Positions 44,462 to 54,292 are shown, numbered from the stretch's first letter. The stretch is DNA of 64,000 nt from Plantibacter flavus (GCF_900177615.1 NZ_FXAP01000001.1:1246825-1310824); one strand, 5' to 3'. The notes: generated by a model from the sequence alone, not told the origin. Translations and numbers: made by a program.

Positions 44462-45962
44462 CCGCCTCACCTCCCAGCTCTGCTTCGACGGCGGCCTGGA
44501 ACAGGCGACCACGGTGTCCGTAGTCCGTGAACTGGTCCATCGAGGCGGCTGCAGGAGCGAGGAGCACGGTGTCCCCTGCCTGCGCGACCTCGGCGGCCCG
44601 GCGAACGGCCTCCGGCATGACGTGTTCAGTCTCCGCTGCGTCGACCTCGATGACGGTCAGCGTCGGCGCGTGTCGCGCGAATGCCGCGAGGACCTCCGCG
44701 CGGTCGGCGCCGATCACGACGGCCGCGCGCAGGTGGTCGGCGTGCCGCTCCACCAGGTGATCGATCGAGACGCCCTTCAACAGGCCTCCGACGATCCAGA
44801 CCACGGAGCGGTAGGCGGCGAGCGATGCGTCGGCGGCGTGCGGATTGGTGGCCTTCGAGTCGTCGATCCAGTCCACCTCGAGTCTCCGCGCGATGAGCTG
44901 GATCCGGTGCGCGTCCAGACCGAACGACAGGAGGGTGTCGCGCACGGCCTCGACCGTGATGCCGGCGGCCCGAGCAAGTGCCGCTGCCGCCAGGATATTG
45001 GCGACGATGTGCGGGGCGGCGAGCCCGCGCTGGGAGAGCGCTTCGACCGTCGTGATCTCGAGGGCGCTCGTGCGGCGGTCGTCGAGGAACGCGCGGTCGA
45101 CCAGGATGCCGTCCACGACGCCGAAGTCGCTCGGTCCGGGGACGTCGAGGCCGAACCCGACGGCGCGGGCGCCGTCGACGACCTCGGCCTCCTCGACCAT
45201 CGACATCGTCGCCGCGTCAGCGCGGTTGTAGACGCACGCGACCTTCGTGTTCTCGTACACCACGGCCTTCGCCGCCCGATACGCCGCGGCGGAGCCGTGC
45301 CAGTCGAGGTGGTCGTCGGCGAGGTTCAGGCAGACGCTGGCGAGCGGCGAGACGATGCTCCGACCGCCCTGCAGGCCGAGGGTGTGCAACTGGTAACTCG
45401 AGAGCTCGACGACGAAGAAGTCGAAGCCCTGCGGATCACGGACGGCGTCCAGGACCGGGACGCCGAAGTTGCCGCAGGGCGCCGCCCGGAAGCCCGCCTC
45501 GACGAGCATCGACGCCGTCAGCTGAACAGTCGTGGTCTTGCCGTTCGTGCCGGTGACGCAGATCCACTCGGCCGGGGTGCCGACCTTGTCGCGGACCCGC
45601 CAGGCGAGCTCGATGTCGCCCCAGACGGCGACCCCGGCCGTCTGCGCCCACGCGACGACGGGGTGGTCTGGGTGGAACCCGGGTGAGACGACGACGAGTT
45701 CCGGAGCGAACTCCACGAGCTCGGACGGCACGGTCGACAGGTCCCGCTGGATGAGCCGCGCACCGATGACGCCGACGAGTTCGGCTCGTTCGTCCGCGGC
45801 TTCGCCTGCCAGGACCAGTACCTCCGAGCCGAGCTCGGTGAGCGTGTCAGCGACGGAGAACCCGGTCATCCCGAGCCCTAGGACGGCGACCCGGAGTCCG
45901 CGCCAGTCGGCGTGCCAGCTCAGGAGTCCGTCGAGGCGCTCGGCGCTCAACGGCTCAGCCAC
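44439..45962 (-). CDS. murD: UDP-N-acetylmuramoyl-L-alanine-D-glutamate ligase
   Basis: 507-residue Mur ligase adding D-glutamate. Motifs: [17 protein letters not shown] at the UDP-binding N-terminus, [15 protein letters not shown]-loop, [12 protein letters not shown], and [14 protein letters not shown] in the C-terminal domain. GTG 45962 overlaps mraY by 16 bp and has only a weak ribosome site; TTG 45950 is an alternative. It also overlaps the start of ftsW. Confidence 0.95.
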   Translation of the reverse strand: MAEPLSAERLDGLLSWHADWRGLRVAVLGLGMTGFSVADTLTELGSEVLVLAGEAADERAELVGVIGARLIQRDLSTVPSELVEFAPELVVVSPGFHPDHPVVAWAQTAGVAVWGDIELAWRVRDKVGTPAEWICVTGTNGKTTTVQLTASMLVEAGFRAAPCGNFGVPVLDAVRDPQGFDFFVVELSSYQLHTLGLQGGRSIVSPLASVCLNLADDHLDWHGSAAAYRAAKAVVYENTKVACVYNRADAATMSMVEEAEVVDGARAVGFGLDVPGPSDFGVVDGILVDRAFLDDRRTSALEITTVEALSQRGLAAPHIVANILAAAALARAAGITVEAVRDTLLSFGLDAHRIQLIARRLEVDWIDDSKATNPHAADASLAAYRSVVWIVGGLLKGVSIDHLVERHADHLRAAVVIGADRAEVLAAFARHAPTLTVIEVDAAETEHVMPEAVRRAAEVAQAGDTVLLAPAAASMDQFTDYGHRGRLFQAAVEAELGGEADDRSASR

Positions 45963-47044
45963 TCGAGGTAGAAGGAACCCACACCCGCAGCGACGAGCAG
46001 ACCACCGATGATCCAGAAGCGGACGACGACGGTGACCTCGGCCCACCCCTTGAGTTCGAAGTGGTGGTGGATGGGGCTCATGAGGAAGATGCGCTTGCCG
46101 TGGGTCACCTTGAAGTAGGCGCGCTGCACGATCACCGAACCGGCCTCGATGACGAACAGCCCACCGACGAGCACCAGGAGGAGCTCGGTCTTGCTGAGGA
46201 TGGCCAGGGCCGCGAGCGCTCCACCGAGCGCCAACGAACCGCTGTCACCCATGAAGATCTGTGCCGGCGAGGTGTTCCACCAGAGGAACCCGATGAGCGC
46301 GCCCACGATCGCCGCCGCGACCACGGCGAGGTCGAGCGGATCCCGGACGTCGTAGCACTTGTAGGCCACGTCGGAGGCGAGCGAGGAGCTGAAGCACGAC
46401 TGGTTGAACTGCCAGAACCCGATGATGATGTACGAGCCGATCGCGAGGATCGAGGCACCGGTGGCGAGCCCGTCGAGCCCGTCGGTCACGTTCACGCCGT
46501 TCGACGTCGCCGCCACGATCACCGAGGTCCAGAGGATGTACAGCAGGATGCCGATCACCGGGATGCCGATCGCCATGAAGTTGATCGGGATGTCGCGGAT
46601 GACCGAGATGTTCGTCGATGCCGGGGTGAACCCCTCGGTGTTCGGGAAGTTGATCGCCAGTGCGGCGAACACCGTCGCGACGATGAGCTGCCCCGAGACC
46701 TTCGCCCACCCACCGAGGCCGAGGCTCTGCTTCTTGCGGACCTTCAGGAAGTCGTCGATGAACCCGACGATGCCGAGTCCGACCATCATCAGCAGGACGA
46801 GGAGCGCCGAGACGCCGACCTGCTCCTGGAAGATCAGATAGCTCGCGAAGAAGCCGACGAGGGTGCCGACGATGATGATGACGCCGCCCATCGTCGCGGT
46901 TCCGCGCTTCGTGTGGTGACTCTGCGGTCCGTCGTCGCGGATGAACTGACCCCAGGCGAGTTTGCGGAACGCTCTGATGAAGAGCGGGGTCAGGAACAGG
47001 GAGAACGCCAGCGAGATCGCTCCCGCAGCCAACAGGACTCTCAT
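45947..47044 (-). CDS. mraY: Phospho-N-acetylmuramoyl-pentapeptide transferase
   Basis: 365-residue integral membrane enzyme, ten helices, that makes lipid I. Signature regions: [16 protein letters not shown], the catalytic aspartates in GFIDDFLKV and [26 protein letters not shown], and the histidine cluster [15 protein letters not shown] 47044 overlaps the murF stop by four bases. The loop containing [20 protein letters not shown] looks like an insertion relative to E. coli. Confidence 0.97.
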   Translation of the reverse strand: MRVLLAAGAISLAFSLFLTPLFIRAFRKLAWGQFIRDDGPQSHHTKRGTATMGGVIIIVGTLVGFFASYLIFQEQVGVSALLVLLMMVGLGIVGFIDDFLKVRKKQSLGLGGWAKVSGQLIVATVFAALAINFPNTEGFTPASTNISVIRDIPINFMAIGIPVIGILLYILWTSVIVAATSNGVNVTDGLDGLATGASILAIGSYIIIGFWQFNQSCFSSSLASDVAYKCYDVRDPLDLAVVAAAIVGALIGFLWWNTSPAQIFMGDSGSLALGGALAALAILSKTELLLVLVGGLFVIEAGSVIVQRAYFKVTHGKRIFLMSPIHHHFELKGWAEVTVVVRFWIIGGLLVAAGVGSFYLEWLSR

Positions 47045-48447
47045 GCGTACAACTCCCCCAGTCGATCGCCCAGCAACCGGAGCCCGGCCGCGTTCGACGA
47101 TTTCACGAGCACGGTGTCGCCCGGGGCGATCTCCGCGCTCAAGTACGCGAACGCCTCGTCCGCGGTCGCGAAGTACACCGACTCGCCGTCCCACGACCCT
47201 TCGTTGATCGCTGTGATGTGCATTCGGCGGGCCTCGGGGCCGACCACGACGAGGCGGCCGATGCCGAGCCGGACGACCTGGAGCCCGATCCGGTCGTGTT
47301 CCTCGCCCGCCCAGTCGCCCAGTTCGCTCATGGCACCGAGCACCGCGATGGTCCGGCCGCGTTCAGCACCGATCTGGGCGAGGGTCCGGATGGCGGCAGA
47401 CATCGAGTCGGGGCTCGCGTTGTAGGCGTCGTTGATGATGGACACGTCGTCGCGTCCGCCGAGGGGCTCCATCCGCCAGCGCTCCGCCCGGCTCACGCTC
47501 TGGAGGCCGTCGACGATGAGGTCGATCTCCACACCGAGTTCGTGGGCGGCTGCGGCCGCGGCGAGGGCGTTCATGACGTGGTGCTCACCGAGCACCTTGA
47601 ACCGGACGGCCGCACAGGAACCATCGGGCAGGTGCAGCGTGAACGCGGTTCCGGACGCCGTCGCGACGATGTCGGTCGCTCGAACGGTGGCGCGGTCGTC
47701 GAGGCCGAACCAGAGGACGCGTGCCCGGGTGGCATCGGCCATGCCCGCCACCCGTGGATCGTCGAGGTTGAGGACGGCGACGTCCTCCGGGAGCAGCTCG
47801 GACACCATCTCGGTCTTCGCCGTGACGGTCGCTTCGATCCCGCCGAACTCCCCCGCGTGGGCGAGTCCGACCTTCAGGACCACGCCGATGTCGGGCTTCG
47901 CCATGCGGATGAGTCGGGCGATCTCGCCGATGCCGCTTGCACCCATCTCAGCGACGAGGAACCGCGTCTCGTTCGTCACGCGCAGCATGGTGATCGGTGC
48001 TCCGACCTCGTTGTTGAAGGAGGCTTTGGGGCTGACCGTCTCCCCGACGCGCTCGAGGACCGCGGCGAGGAGGTTCTTGGTCGTGGTCTTGCCGTTGGAG
48101 CCGGTGATACCGACGATCCGGAGTCGTCCGAGCGCGCGCACCCTCGTGATGACCTCGGTGGCGAGGGCACCGAGCGCGGTCACGGAGTCCTCGACGACGA
48201 TCTGCGGCACGGCGACGGCCAGCTCCCGTTCGACGATCAGCAGGGCCGCGCCGTTGGCGACCGCCGCATCGGCGAACAGGTGTCCGTCGGTCTCCTCGCC
48301 GGGCTTCGCGACGAAGATGTCGCCGGGCGTGACGAGTCGGGAGTCGGTGTCGGCGACGCCGGACACGACGAGGCCGGCGTCCGCCGAGCCTGGGATCAGT
48401 CGGCCGTCGGTCGCCGCGGCGATCTCGCTGAGGGTCAGGTCGATCAT
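47041..48447 (-). CDS. murF: UDP-N-acetylmuramoyl-tripeptide-D-alanyl-D-alanine ligase
   Basis: 468-residue Mur ligase adding the D-Ala-D-Ala dipeptide. [20 protein letters not shown] is the P-loop; [13 protein letters not shown] and [10 protein letters not shown] are ATP-site regions; [16 protein letters not shown] is the C-terminal domain signature, and [15 protein letters not shown] is typical of MurF. ATG 48447 shares one base with the murE TGA and has AGGGTGG upstream; GTG 48456 is an alternative. Confidence 0.96.
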   Translation of the reverse strand: MIDLTLSEIAAATDGRLIPGSADAGLVVSGVADTDSRLVTPGDIFVAKPGEETDGHLFADAAVANGAALLIVERELAVAVPQIVVEDSVTALGALATEVITRVRALGRLRIVGITGSNGKTTTKNLLAAVLERVGETVSPKASFNNEVGAPITMLRVTNETRFLVAEMGASGIGEIARLIRMAKPDIGVVLKVGLAHAGEFGGIEATVTAKTEMVSELLPEDVAVLNLDDPRVAGMADATRARVLWFGLDDRATVRATDIVATASGTAFTLHLPDGSCAAVRFKVLGEHHVMNALAAAAAAHELGVEIDLIVDGLQSVSRAERWRMEPLGGRDDVSIINDAYNASPDSMSAAIRTLAQIGAERGRTIAVLGAMSELGDWAGEEHDRIGLQVVRLGIGRLVVVGPEARRMHITAINEGSWDGESVYFATADEAFAYLSAEIAPGDTVLVKSSNAAGLRLLGDRLGELYA

Positions 48448-49991
48448 CAGAGCCACCCTGCCTCACGCAGCGCGTCGCGCGAGTCGTCGCGCGCCGAGTA
48501 CGGGAGCTTCACACCGGCCACCTCGTGGTAGTCCTCGTGCCCCGGTCCGGCGTAGAGGATGGTGTCGCCTTGCCCGGCCAGCGCGAGGGCCGCGCGGAAC
48601 GCGGTCGCCGGGTCGGCGACCTCGAGCAACTCGCCCTCGGGTGCAGCTTCACGGGCGGCCTCGAGGAGCACGCGTCGGATCGACGCCGGGTCCTCGCTCC
48701 GCGGGTGGAAGTCGGTGACCACCACGATGTCGGCACCGCGGGCGGCGATCGCACCCATGTCGCGACGCTTCGTCGTGTCGCGGTCTCCGTCGGCGCCGAA
48801 CACCATGATCACGCGGCCCGGCGTGACGGCCCGGATGGCTGCGAGGGTGTTGAGGAACGCGTCGGGGCTGTGCCCGTAGTCGATGTACACGACCGGACCG
48901 CGGTCGCCACTGATCCGCTCGGCACGCCCCGGGATGTAGGCGTCGATCCCACCGTCCCGCTCGAGGGCCTGGGCGATCATGTCGAACTCCACACCGGACT
49001 CGACCAGCATCACGATCGCGAGCGCGGCGTTCGCCGCCATGAACCAGCCGAGCAGCGGCACGCTCGTCACGAGCACGCGGTCGCCGGGGCCGTCGAGTCG
49101 GAAGGTCGTGGAACCGGCGGTCTCCTCGAGGATCGTCATGCGCCAGTCGGCGTCGACCTCCGGGCGGGTCGTCAAAGTCGTCACCGGGATCCGGCTCTGC
49201 TCGACGAGCCGGCCGCCCCACTCGGAATCGATCGTGACGACGCCTCGTCGGGCGCGATCGGGTTCGAACAGCTCGCGTTTGGCCGCGAAGTACTCGTCGA
49301 AGTCGCCGTAGTCGTCGAAGTGGTCGTGACTGAGGTTGGTGAAGCCGACGACGTCGAAGACGATGCCGTCGACGCGGTGCCTGGTCAGCGCCTGGGCGGA
49401 GACCTCGATGGCGACAGCGCGCACCTCGGATTCGCGCATGCGCGCAAGCAGCGCGTGCAACTCGCTGGCCTCCGGCGTGGTGAGCGAGCTCGTCACCGCG
49501 AGGTCGCCGATGCGCCGCTCCGCAGTGGAGCTCAGCCCGGAGACGATCCCGAGTTGCGCGAGCATGCCACTCAGGAGGTAGACCACGCTCGTCTTGCCGT
49601 TGGTACCGGTCACGCCGAACAGCGTCGGCGGCTCCTCGGCGGTGCGATAGACCCAGGCGGCGAGGTGGCCGAGGGCGGCACGCGGCTCGGGCACGACGAC
49701 GATCGGCAAGCCGGCCGCTGCGGCCAGGTCTCGTCCGGCGTCGTCCGTGAGCACCGCGACAGCGCCGCGTTCCTTCGCCTGCTCGGCGTACGCGGCACCG
49801 TGGGCGCGGACACCCGGCATGCCGATGTAGAGGTCACCAGGCTCGACGGCACCGGAGCTCAGGCTGACACCGCTGATCTCCACGCCGTCGGCCGAGCCGT
49901 GCAGGTCGAGGTCGAATTCGGTCACCAGCTGCGAGAGCGCCCGCTGTTGCGGATGTTCCGGCCTGAGGCTGATCGGGCCCTGATTGTTCAC
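48447..49991 (-). CDS. murE: UDP-N-acetylmuramyl-tripeptide synthetase MurE, non-canonical third-residue specificity
   Basis: About 514-residue Mur ligase adding the third stem amino acid. [19 protein letters not shown] is the P-loop, SSLTTPEASELHALLARM the UDP-MurNAc-peptide site, NLSHDHFDDYGD the carbamoyl-Lys/metal region and IDYGHSPDAFLNTL the C-terminal domain start. The DAP-selecting motif (DNPR in E. coli TDDNPR) reads TDFHPR here (codons 48699-48716), so N is replaced by H and D by F. This points to an acceptor other than meso-DAP. GTG 49991 is preferred because AAGGATGG precedes it and LRPEHP then lies at the usual distance; TTG 50021, overlapping ftsI, is possible. Confidence 0.94.
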   Translation of the reverse strand: MNNQGPISLRPEHPQQRALSQLVTEFDLDLHGSADGVEISGVSLSSGAVEPGDLYIGMPGVRAHGAAYAEQAKERGAVAVLTDDAGRDLAAAAGLPIVVVPEPRAALGHLAAWVYRTAEEPPTLFGVTGTNGKTSVVYLLSGMLAQLGIVSGLSSTAERRIGDLAVTSSLTTPEASELHALLARMRESEVRAVAIEVSAQALTRHRVDGIVFDVVGFTNLSHDHFDDYGDFDEYFAAKRELFEPDRARRGVVTIDSEWGGRLVEQSRIPVTTLTTRPEVDADWRMTILEETAGSTTFRLDGPGDRVLVTSVPLLGWFMAANAALAIVMLVESGVEFDMIAQALERDGGIDAYIPGRAERISGDRGPVVYIDYGHSPDAFLNTLAAIRAVTPGRVIMVFGADGDRDTTKRRDMGAIAARGADIVVVTDFHPRSEDPASIRRVLLEAAREAAPEGELLEVADPATAFRAALALAGQGDTILYAGPGHEDYHEVAGVKLPYSARDDSRDALREAGWL

Positions 49992-50017
49992 GCTGAGCCC
50001 ATCCTTCATGAGGTCGT

Positions 50018-51790
50018 TCAAAAACTGAGCGGCAGGTTCGGTGCCGGCTCCGTGGACGGCTGCACTCCCCTGCTCTTCAGCACCTGGGTGGTCACATCCC
50101 GGAAGATGGGAGCGACTGCAGCCGATGAATTCATCTTAACCGGGTCGGCCAGGTTCACCGAAACGACGAACTGCGGCGCCTCTGCAGGGGCGAAACCGGC
50201 CATCGAGACGAGGTAGCTCGAGCTGTAGCCGCCGTCGCCGTCCGGCTGCTGTGCGGTACCGGTCTTCATGGCCACCCGGTAGCCGGGGACGTCGACGTTC
50301 TTGGCGACCCAGCTCTCCTGGTCGACCATCTCGAGCATGGCGCTGACCTGCTTCGCCGCGTCGGCGGAGACGACCTGGGTTCCGGTCGCGTCGGGGACGT
50401 CGGTCATGGTGCCGTCGGCGTTCCGGCACCCCTCTACCAGTTGGACGGGCATGCGTACACCGCCGTTCGCGATCGTCTGGTACAGGCTGGCGCCCTGGAT
50501 CGCGGTCGTCGAGAAGCCCTGACCGAACATGGTCGCGTAGTCCGTCTGGTTGTCCCAGTCCGCAGGGTCCGCCATGAGGCCACCGGACTCGCTCGGGAAG
50601 CCGACCTCGGTCTTCTGCAGCTGACCGAACTTCTGGAAGTAGGCGTAACGGGTGTCGGCACTCATCTTCTCGCCGAACTGCGAGATCCCCGTGTTGGACG
50701 ATTCGACCATGACACCGGACAGGGTGAGGTTCAGATCCGCGTGGAACTCGCTGTCGTTGATGTCGGCACCGTTCGAGGGCTTGTACCGGAACGGAGCGAC
50801 CACCTGGGAGTTCGGATTCGCGACGCCCTGGTCGATGAGCGCCGCGGCGGTGAGCGACTTGTACGTCGATCCCGGTTCGAACGGCGCGGCGAAGGCCCGT
50901 GAGCCTCGGTCCTCGGACGGCGTCGCGCTGACGTTGCCGGGGTCGACGGCCGGGTACTCGGCGACGGCGAGGAGCTTGCCGGTCTTGACCTCCATCACCG
51001 TGACGACGCCCCAGCTCGCACCGACCGCTTCGGCCTGCGCCGCGAGCGACTGCTGCGAGAACCACTGGATGTCCTTGTCGAGCGTGAGCACGACGTCGCC
51101 GCCGTCCTTCGCCGGCTTCGTCACCGTGGTACCGGGGAGCGGGAGACCACCGCTGCCCTTCTCGTACGTCGTGCGTCCGTCCTTACCGGCGAGGCAGGAG
51201 TCCTCCATGAGCTCGACGCCCGCCTGGGCCTCGCCCTCCTCGCCCACGAAGCCGACGATGTTACCGGCGACAGCGCCGTTCGGGTACACCCGGTAGGGCT
51301 CTTCCTTGAAGGTCGTCCACGGGATCTCCAGTGCCTTGAGCGCTCGGAGCTGGTCGAGGGTGAGCTTCTTGGCGATGAGGGCGTAGAGCGAGTCCTTGTC
51401 CGCGGCGAGGGCGTCCGTGATGAGCGCGAGGACCTCCGGACCGGGCTTGCCGATGATCGCGCCGATCTCGTTCGTCGCCTGCTCGAGGGTGATCGTCTGC
51501 TCGGCGCCGTCGACGTCGCGTTCGAACGGACCGGCGTCCTTCGGGGATGCCGCCATGCTGTAGCGCATGACCGCTTCGGCGAGCACCGAACCGTCGGAGG
51601 CGAGGATGTTGCCACGGGTGGCGAGGATCGTGTCGCCCGTCTCGGTCTTCTCGAGGGATTCGGCGCTCAAGGCACTCGCGCGGACAACCTGGATGTCGAC
51701 CAGACGGAGGACGAAGAGCGTCATCACGATGGAGACCGCGACGATGGTGAACGCGAGGCGTCGGCGCGTGGTCTTCGTGTGTCTCACCAT
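50018..51790 (-). CDS. ftsI: Septal peptidoglycan transpeptidase FtsI (PBP3, class B)
   Basis: 590-residue membrane-anchored penicillin-binding protein. A single N-terminal helix (LAFTIVAVSIVMTLFVLRLV) leads to the pedestal domain (ATRGNILASDGSVLAE). The transpeptidase motifs are STYK in EPGSTYKSLTAAAL, SSN in VMVESSNTGISQFG, and KTG in AMKTGTAQQPDG. ATG 51790. Acts with FtsW, encoded four genes downstream. Confidence 0.97.
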   Translation of the reverse strand: MVRHTKTTRRRLAFTIVAVSIVMTLFVLRLVDIQVVRASALSAESLEKTETGDTILATRGNILASDGSVLAEAVMRYSMAASPKDAGPFERDVDGAEQTITLEQATNEIGAIIGKPGPEVLALITDALAADKDSLYALIAKKLTLDQLRALKALEIPWTTFKEEPYRVYPNGAVAGNIVGFVGEEGEAQAGVELMEDSCLAGKDGRTTYEKGSGGLPLPGTTVTKPAKDGGDVVLTLDKDIQWFSQQSLAAQAEAVGASWGVVTVMEVKTGKLLAVAEYPAVDPGNVSATPSEDRGSRAFAAPFEPGSTYKSLTAAALIDQGVANPNSQVVAPFRYKPSNGADINDSEFHADLNLTLSGVMVESSNTGISQFGEKMSADTRYAYFQKFGQLQKTEVGFPSESGGLMADPADWDNQTDYATMFGQGFSTTAIQGASLYQTIANGGVRMPVQLVEGCRNADGTMTDVPDATGTQVVSADAAKQVSAMLEMVDQESWVAKNVDVPGYRVAMKTGTAQQPDGDGGYSSSYLVSMAGFAPAEAPQFVVSVNLADPVKMNSSAAVAPIFRDVTTQVLKSRGVQPSTEPAPNLPLSF

Positions 51791-51863
51791 GATTCCCGCA
51801 CCGCGTCCTCTCCTGACGTCGCACCTCCGAGCAGGGCGTCGTCGTCCACTGTGAGCCGTCCGG

Positions 51864-52457
51864 TCATCGTGTGGTCGGCGACGGCAGCCCGTCCTGCAAC
51901 GGTACGGGCGGCGTGACCGCTTCCTGGCTCGACGCGCCGTCCGCGGCGGCGGCGCTCTGTCCGCCTACGAGCGGGAGCGTCGCAGCCTGTGCGTTCGGCA
52001 CGAGGGCGGCGTTGAAGATCGGACTCGTGCTCGCCGACGCCGGCGTGGGCGTCCCCAGCACGGCACCATCCGAGAGCCGGAGGTAGGTCGGGAGGGAATT
52101 GCCCACCATGCCGAGTGCCTGCGCGTTCACGGCGAGGTACTGCGGCGAGGCCAGGCGGTCGAGGTCCTCGGCCAGCGCGGCCGAGGTTCGGCCGAGATCG
52201 ACCTGCTTCCCCTCGAGCTGCTGGATCTGGTACGCGCCCTGGCTCAGCCCGACGCTGAGGAGCAGCTGGCCGACGACGATGGCGACGACCGCGCCGACCA
52301 CGATGACCGCGTACATCGGACGCGGCCGGAGCTTCGAGCGCGCCCCGGTCGTGACCGCGCGGATGTGCTGCCGTTCGGGGGCCGTCCGGGTCGGCTGCGG
52401 CCGAGCACGTCCGAGCCGTTCGGGTGCGAGATCGAGTGCTGCGGTCGCTCCGCTCAT
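51864..52457 (-). CDS. ftsL: FtsL-like bitopic division protein
   Basis: 197-residue protein in the ftsL position between rsmH and ftsI. A basic, Pro/Arg-rich cytoplasmic part (residues 1-46) is followed by one helix (MYAVIVVGAVVAIVVGQLLL) and a short coiled coil (QIQQLEGKQVDLGRTSAAL) then LASPQYLAVNAQALGMV, which matches the FtsL/DivIC architecture. The extracytoplasmic tail of about 70 Ala/Ser/Pro-rich residues is longer than usual. The name rests on position and topology, since FtsL sequences are poorly conserved. ATG 52457 overlaps rsmH by four bases. Confidence 0.78.
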   Translation of the reverse strand: MSGATAALDLAPERLGRARPQPTRTAPERQHIRAVTTGARSKLRPRPMYAVIVVGAVVAIVVGQLLLSVGLSQGAYQIQQLEGKQVDLGRTSAALAEDLDRLASPQYLAVNAQALGMVGNSLPTYLRLSDGAVLGTPTPASASTSPIFNAALVPNAQAATLPLVGGQSAAAADGASSQEAVTPPVPLQDGLPSPTTR

Positions 52458-53407
52458 GCTGGCCTCCTCAGCCGTTCAGCCGCGCGGAGTCGCACGGGTT
52501 TCGCTCTGGGGTTCTCGTCGATCTCCGCCTCGGTAGCGAGTTCGGCGCCCTTGACGAGGAGCTTCAGCTCCGCGCTGTGCTCCGGGAGTTCGACGGGCAG
52601 CCCCGCCGGCGTGGTCGACTTCGCCCGGGCCTGGAGCTCGCGCTTGACGATCCGGTCCTCCAGCGACTGGTACGACAGGAACACGATCCGGCCTCCGACC
52701 CGCAGCAGGTCGAGGGCGCGGGGCACGGCGGCTTCGAGCACCGACAGCTCCGCGTTGACCTCGATGCGCAGCGCCTGGAAGACCCGCTTGGCCGGGTGGC
52801 CGGTGCGACGTGCGGCCGCCGGCGTGGCCCGATCGATGAGCTCGACGAGCTGACCGGAACTCGTCAGGGGTCGCTGCTGGCGTTCCTCGACGATGCGGCG
52901 TGCGTAGCGCTGCGCCAACTTCTCATCGCCGTACTCCCAGAAGATCTTCCGAAGCGCGACTTCGTCGTACGAGGCGAGGATCGTCTCCGCCGTCAGCTCG
53001 CTCGATGCGTCCATCCGCATGTCGAGGGGCGCGTCCTGCGAGTACGAGAAGCCGCGTTCGGTCCGATCGAGTTGCAGCGAGGAGACACCGAGGTCGAACA
53101 GGATCCCGTCCACCTGTGGGAAGCCGAGCTCCTCAGCCGCCTCGTCGATGTCGTCGTAGACGGCTTTGACGAACCGAGCGCGCGATCCGAAGCGCGCGAG
53201 CCGCTCCTGAGCGATGTCCAGCGCGTCGAGGTCCCGGTCGAGCCCGATGAGGGTCAACTGTGGGAACCGCTCGAGCATGGCTTCGGCGTGGCCCGCCATG
53301 CCGAGCGTGGCGTCGATGAGGACCGCGCCCTCGTGGGACACGGCGGGGGCGAGCAACTCGATGCATCGCTCGAGGAGGACCGGGGTGTGGATGTCGTTGA
53401 TGGCCAT
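52454..53407 (-). CDS. rsmH: 16S rRNA (cytosine-1402-N4)-methyltransferase
   Basis: 317-residue SAM-dependent methyltransferase. HTPVLLERCIELL at the start, the SAM motif LIDATLGMAGHAEAMLERF, GLDRDLDAL, DGILFDLGVSSLQLDRTERGF (two parts) and PLDMRMD are diagnostic of RsmH/MraW. Normal length. Second gene of the dcw cluster; unlike in most relatives, a 139-bp gap with tandem repeats separates it from mraZ. Confidence 0.96.
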   Translation of the reverse strand: MAINDIHTPVLLERCIELLAPAVSHEGAVLIDATLGMAGHAEAMLERFPQLTLIGLDRDLDALDIAQERLARFGSRARFVKAVYDDIDEAAEELGFPQVDGILFDLGVSSLQLDRTERGFSYSQDAPLDMRMDASSELTAETILASYDEVALRKIFWEYGDEKLAQRYARRIVEERQQRPLTSSGQLVELIDRATPAAARRTGHPAKRVFQALRIEVNAELSVLEAAVPRALDLLRVGGRIVFLSYQSLEDRIVKRELQARAKSTTPAGLPVELPEHSAELKLLVKGAELATEAEIDENPRAKPVRLRAAERLRRPA

Positions 53408-53450
53408 ATGCGTAATCCGGACGGTCCCTGACCCCTGATCCCCATCCGTT

Positions 53451-53520
53451 CCGACCTGGCACCGGGGAAGTGTGTCAGGGCGGGCTCCGACCTGACACCG
53501 GGGAAGTGTGTCAGGGCGGG
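53451..53520. repeat. Tandem direct repeat, two 34-bp copies with internal hairpins, inside the dcw operon
   Basis: Copies at 53451-53484 and 53487-53520 differ at one base (CCTGGCAC against CCTGACAC). Each contains CCTGACAC and GTGTCAGG as 8-bp arms around CGGGGAA, so each can form a hairpin; the first copy has a G-T pair. They fill the gap between rsmH and mraZ, in the path of the dcw transcript. Confidence 0.85.
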
Positions 53521-53546
53521 ACGGCTGGGAGTCAGGGGGCAGGGCA

Positions 53547-53978
53547 CTAGAAGAGTCCGGGGATCACCTCCTCGGCGGTCTCGGAGAAGACGCTCTCCTG
53601 TTCGGCGAGGTAGGACTCCCATGCCTCGGCGTCCCAGATCTCCGCGCGGCTGCCGGCGCCGATGACGACGAGGTCGCGGCTGAGCCCGGCGTACTGGCGG
53701 AGGTTGGACGGAATGGTCACGCGGTGCTGCTTGTCGGGGGTCTCGGCGCTCGCTCCGGAGAGGAACACGCGCAGGTAGTCGCGAGCCTGCTTGCTGGTGA
53801 CCGGAGCCTGGCGGATCTTCTCGTGGAGCGCCTCGAACTCCCGCGTGCTGAAGACGTAGATGCAGTGCTCCTGGCCTCGAGTCATGACGACCCCGCCGGA
53901 GAGCTCATCGCGGAACTTCGCCGGCAGGATGATGCGGCCTTTTTCGTCGAGTTTGGGGGCGTGACTACCGAGGAACAT
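53547..53978 (-). CDS. mraZ: Transcriptional regulator MraZ
   Basis: 143-residue AbrB-like DNA-binding protein with two tandem SpoVT-like domains. [24 protein letters not shown] (first domain, residues 3-26) and [24 protein letters not shown] (second) carry the conserved K/R-G-R or HR and P(A/S) motifs. ATG 53978 follows a G-rich ribosome site. It autoregulates the dcw cluster in other bacteria, and three GTGG boxes with a 10-bp period lie upstream. Confidence 0.95.
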   Translation of the reverse strand: MFLGSHAPKLDEKGRIILPAKFRDELSGGVVMTRGQEHCIYVFSTREFEALHEKIRQAPVTSKQARDYLRVFLSGASAETPDKQHRVTIPSNLRQYAGLSRDLVVIGAGSRAEIWDAEAWESYLAEQESVFSETAEEVIPGLF

Positions 53979-54019
53979 ACGCCCCCGCCCCCAATCGTTC
54001 TGGCCAACATCTTGGTTGG

Positions 54020-54049
54020 ACTCCACTTTACTCCACTTTGCACCACCAA
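54020..54049 (-). promoter_or_regulatory. MraZ-binding repeats (three GTGG boxes, 10-bp period)
   Basis: On the minus strand TTGGTGGTGC is followed by two identical AAAGTGGAGT units, each placing GTGG at the same position with exact 10-bp spacing. They lie 42-71 bp upstream of the mraZ start. Tandem GTGG-containing boxes with this period are the known MraZ operator architecture. Confidence 0.75.
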
Positions 54050-54091
54050 CGCAGCACATTCCTCCATATTGGGCCTTCTTCTCATGAAAAA

Positions 54092-54119
54092 ACCCCGCAA
54101 AGTCAGGACTCTGCGGGGT
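54092..54119 (-). terminator. Intrinsic terminator after the DUF3040 gene
   Basis: On the minus strand an ACCCCGCA/TGCGGGGT stem with an inner AGTC/GACT pairing is followed by six T residues. It is the clearest canonical intrinsic terminator in the window and insulates the dcw promoter. Confidence 0.88.
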
Positions 54120-54180
54120 GGAGGGAAATGGAGGGACTTTGCCGTACCCGGGGCGGTCAGGGAGGGCCGGAAACGACGAA

Positions 54181-54208
54181 ACGGGGCCGATCCGAAGATC
54201 GGCCCCGT
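54181..54208. terminator. Second hairpin between DUF3040 gene and mraZ
   Basis: A perfect 12-bp stem (ACGGGGCCGATC, loop CGAA) with short T-tracts on both sides lies between the DUF3040 stop and the stronger terminator at 54092-54119. Confidence 0.65.
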
Positions 54209-54292
54209 TTGGAGTCGTGGTGCGGCGGCGCCGCGAGGGAGGGAAGTGGAGTCAGGTGGCCGACCGAGGAGCGACCAGGAGATCGGGCCTCG

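Noticed and set aside
53451-53520. Possible small CRISPR-like array
   Set aside because: Only two copies, directly adjacent with no unique spacer, and no cas genes nearby.
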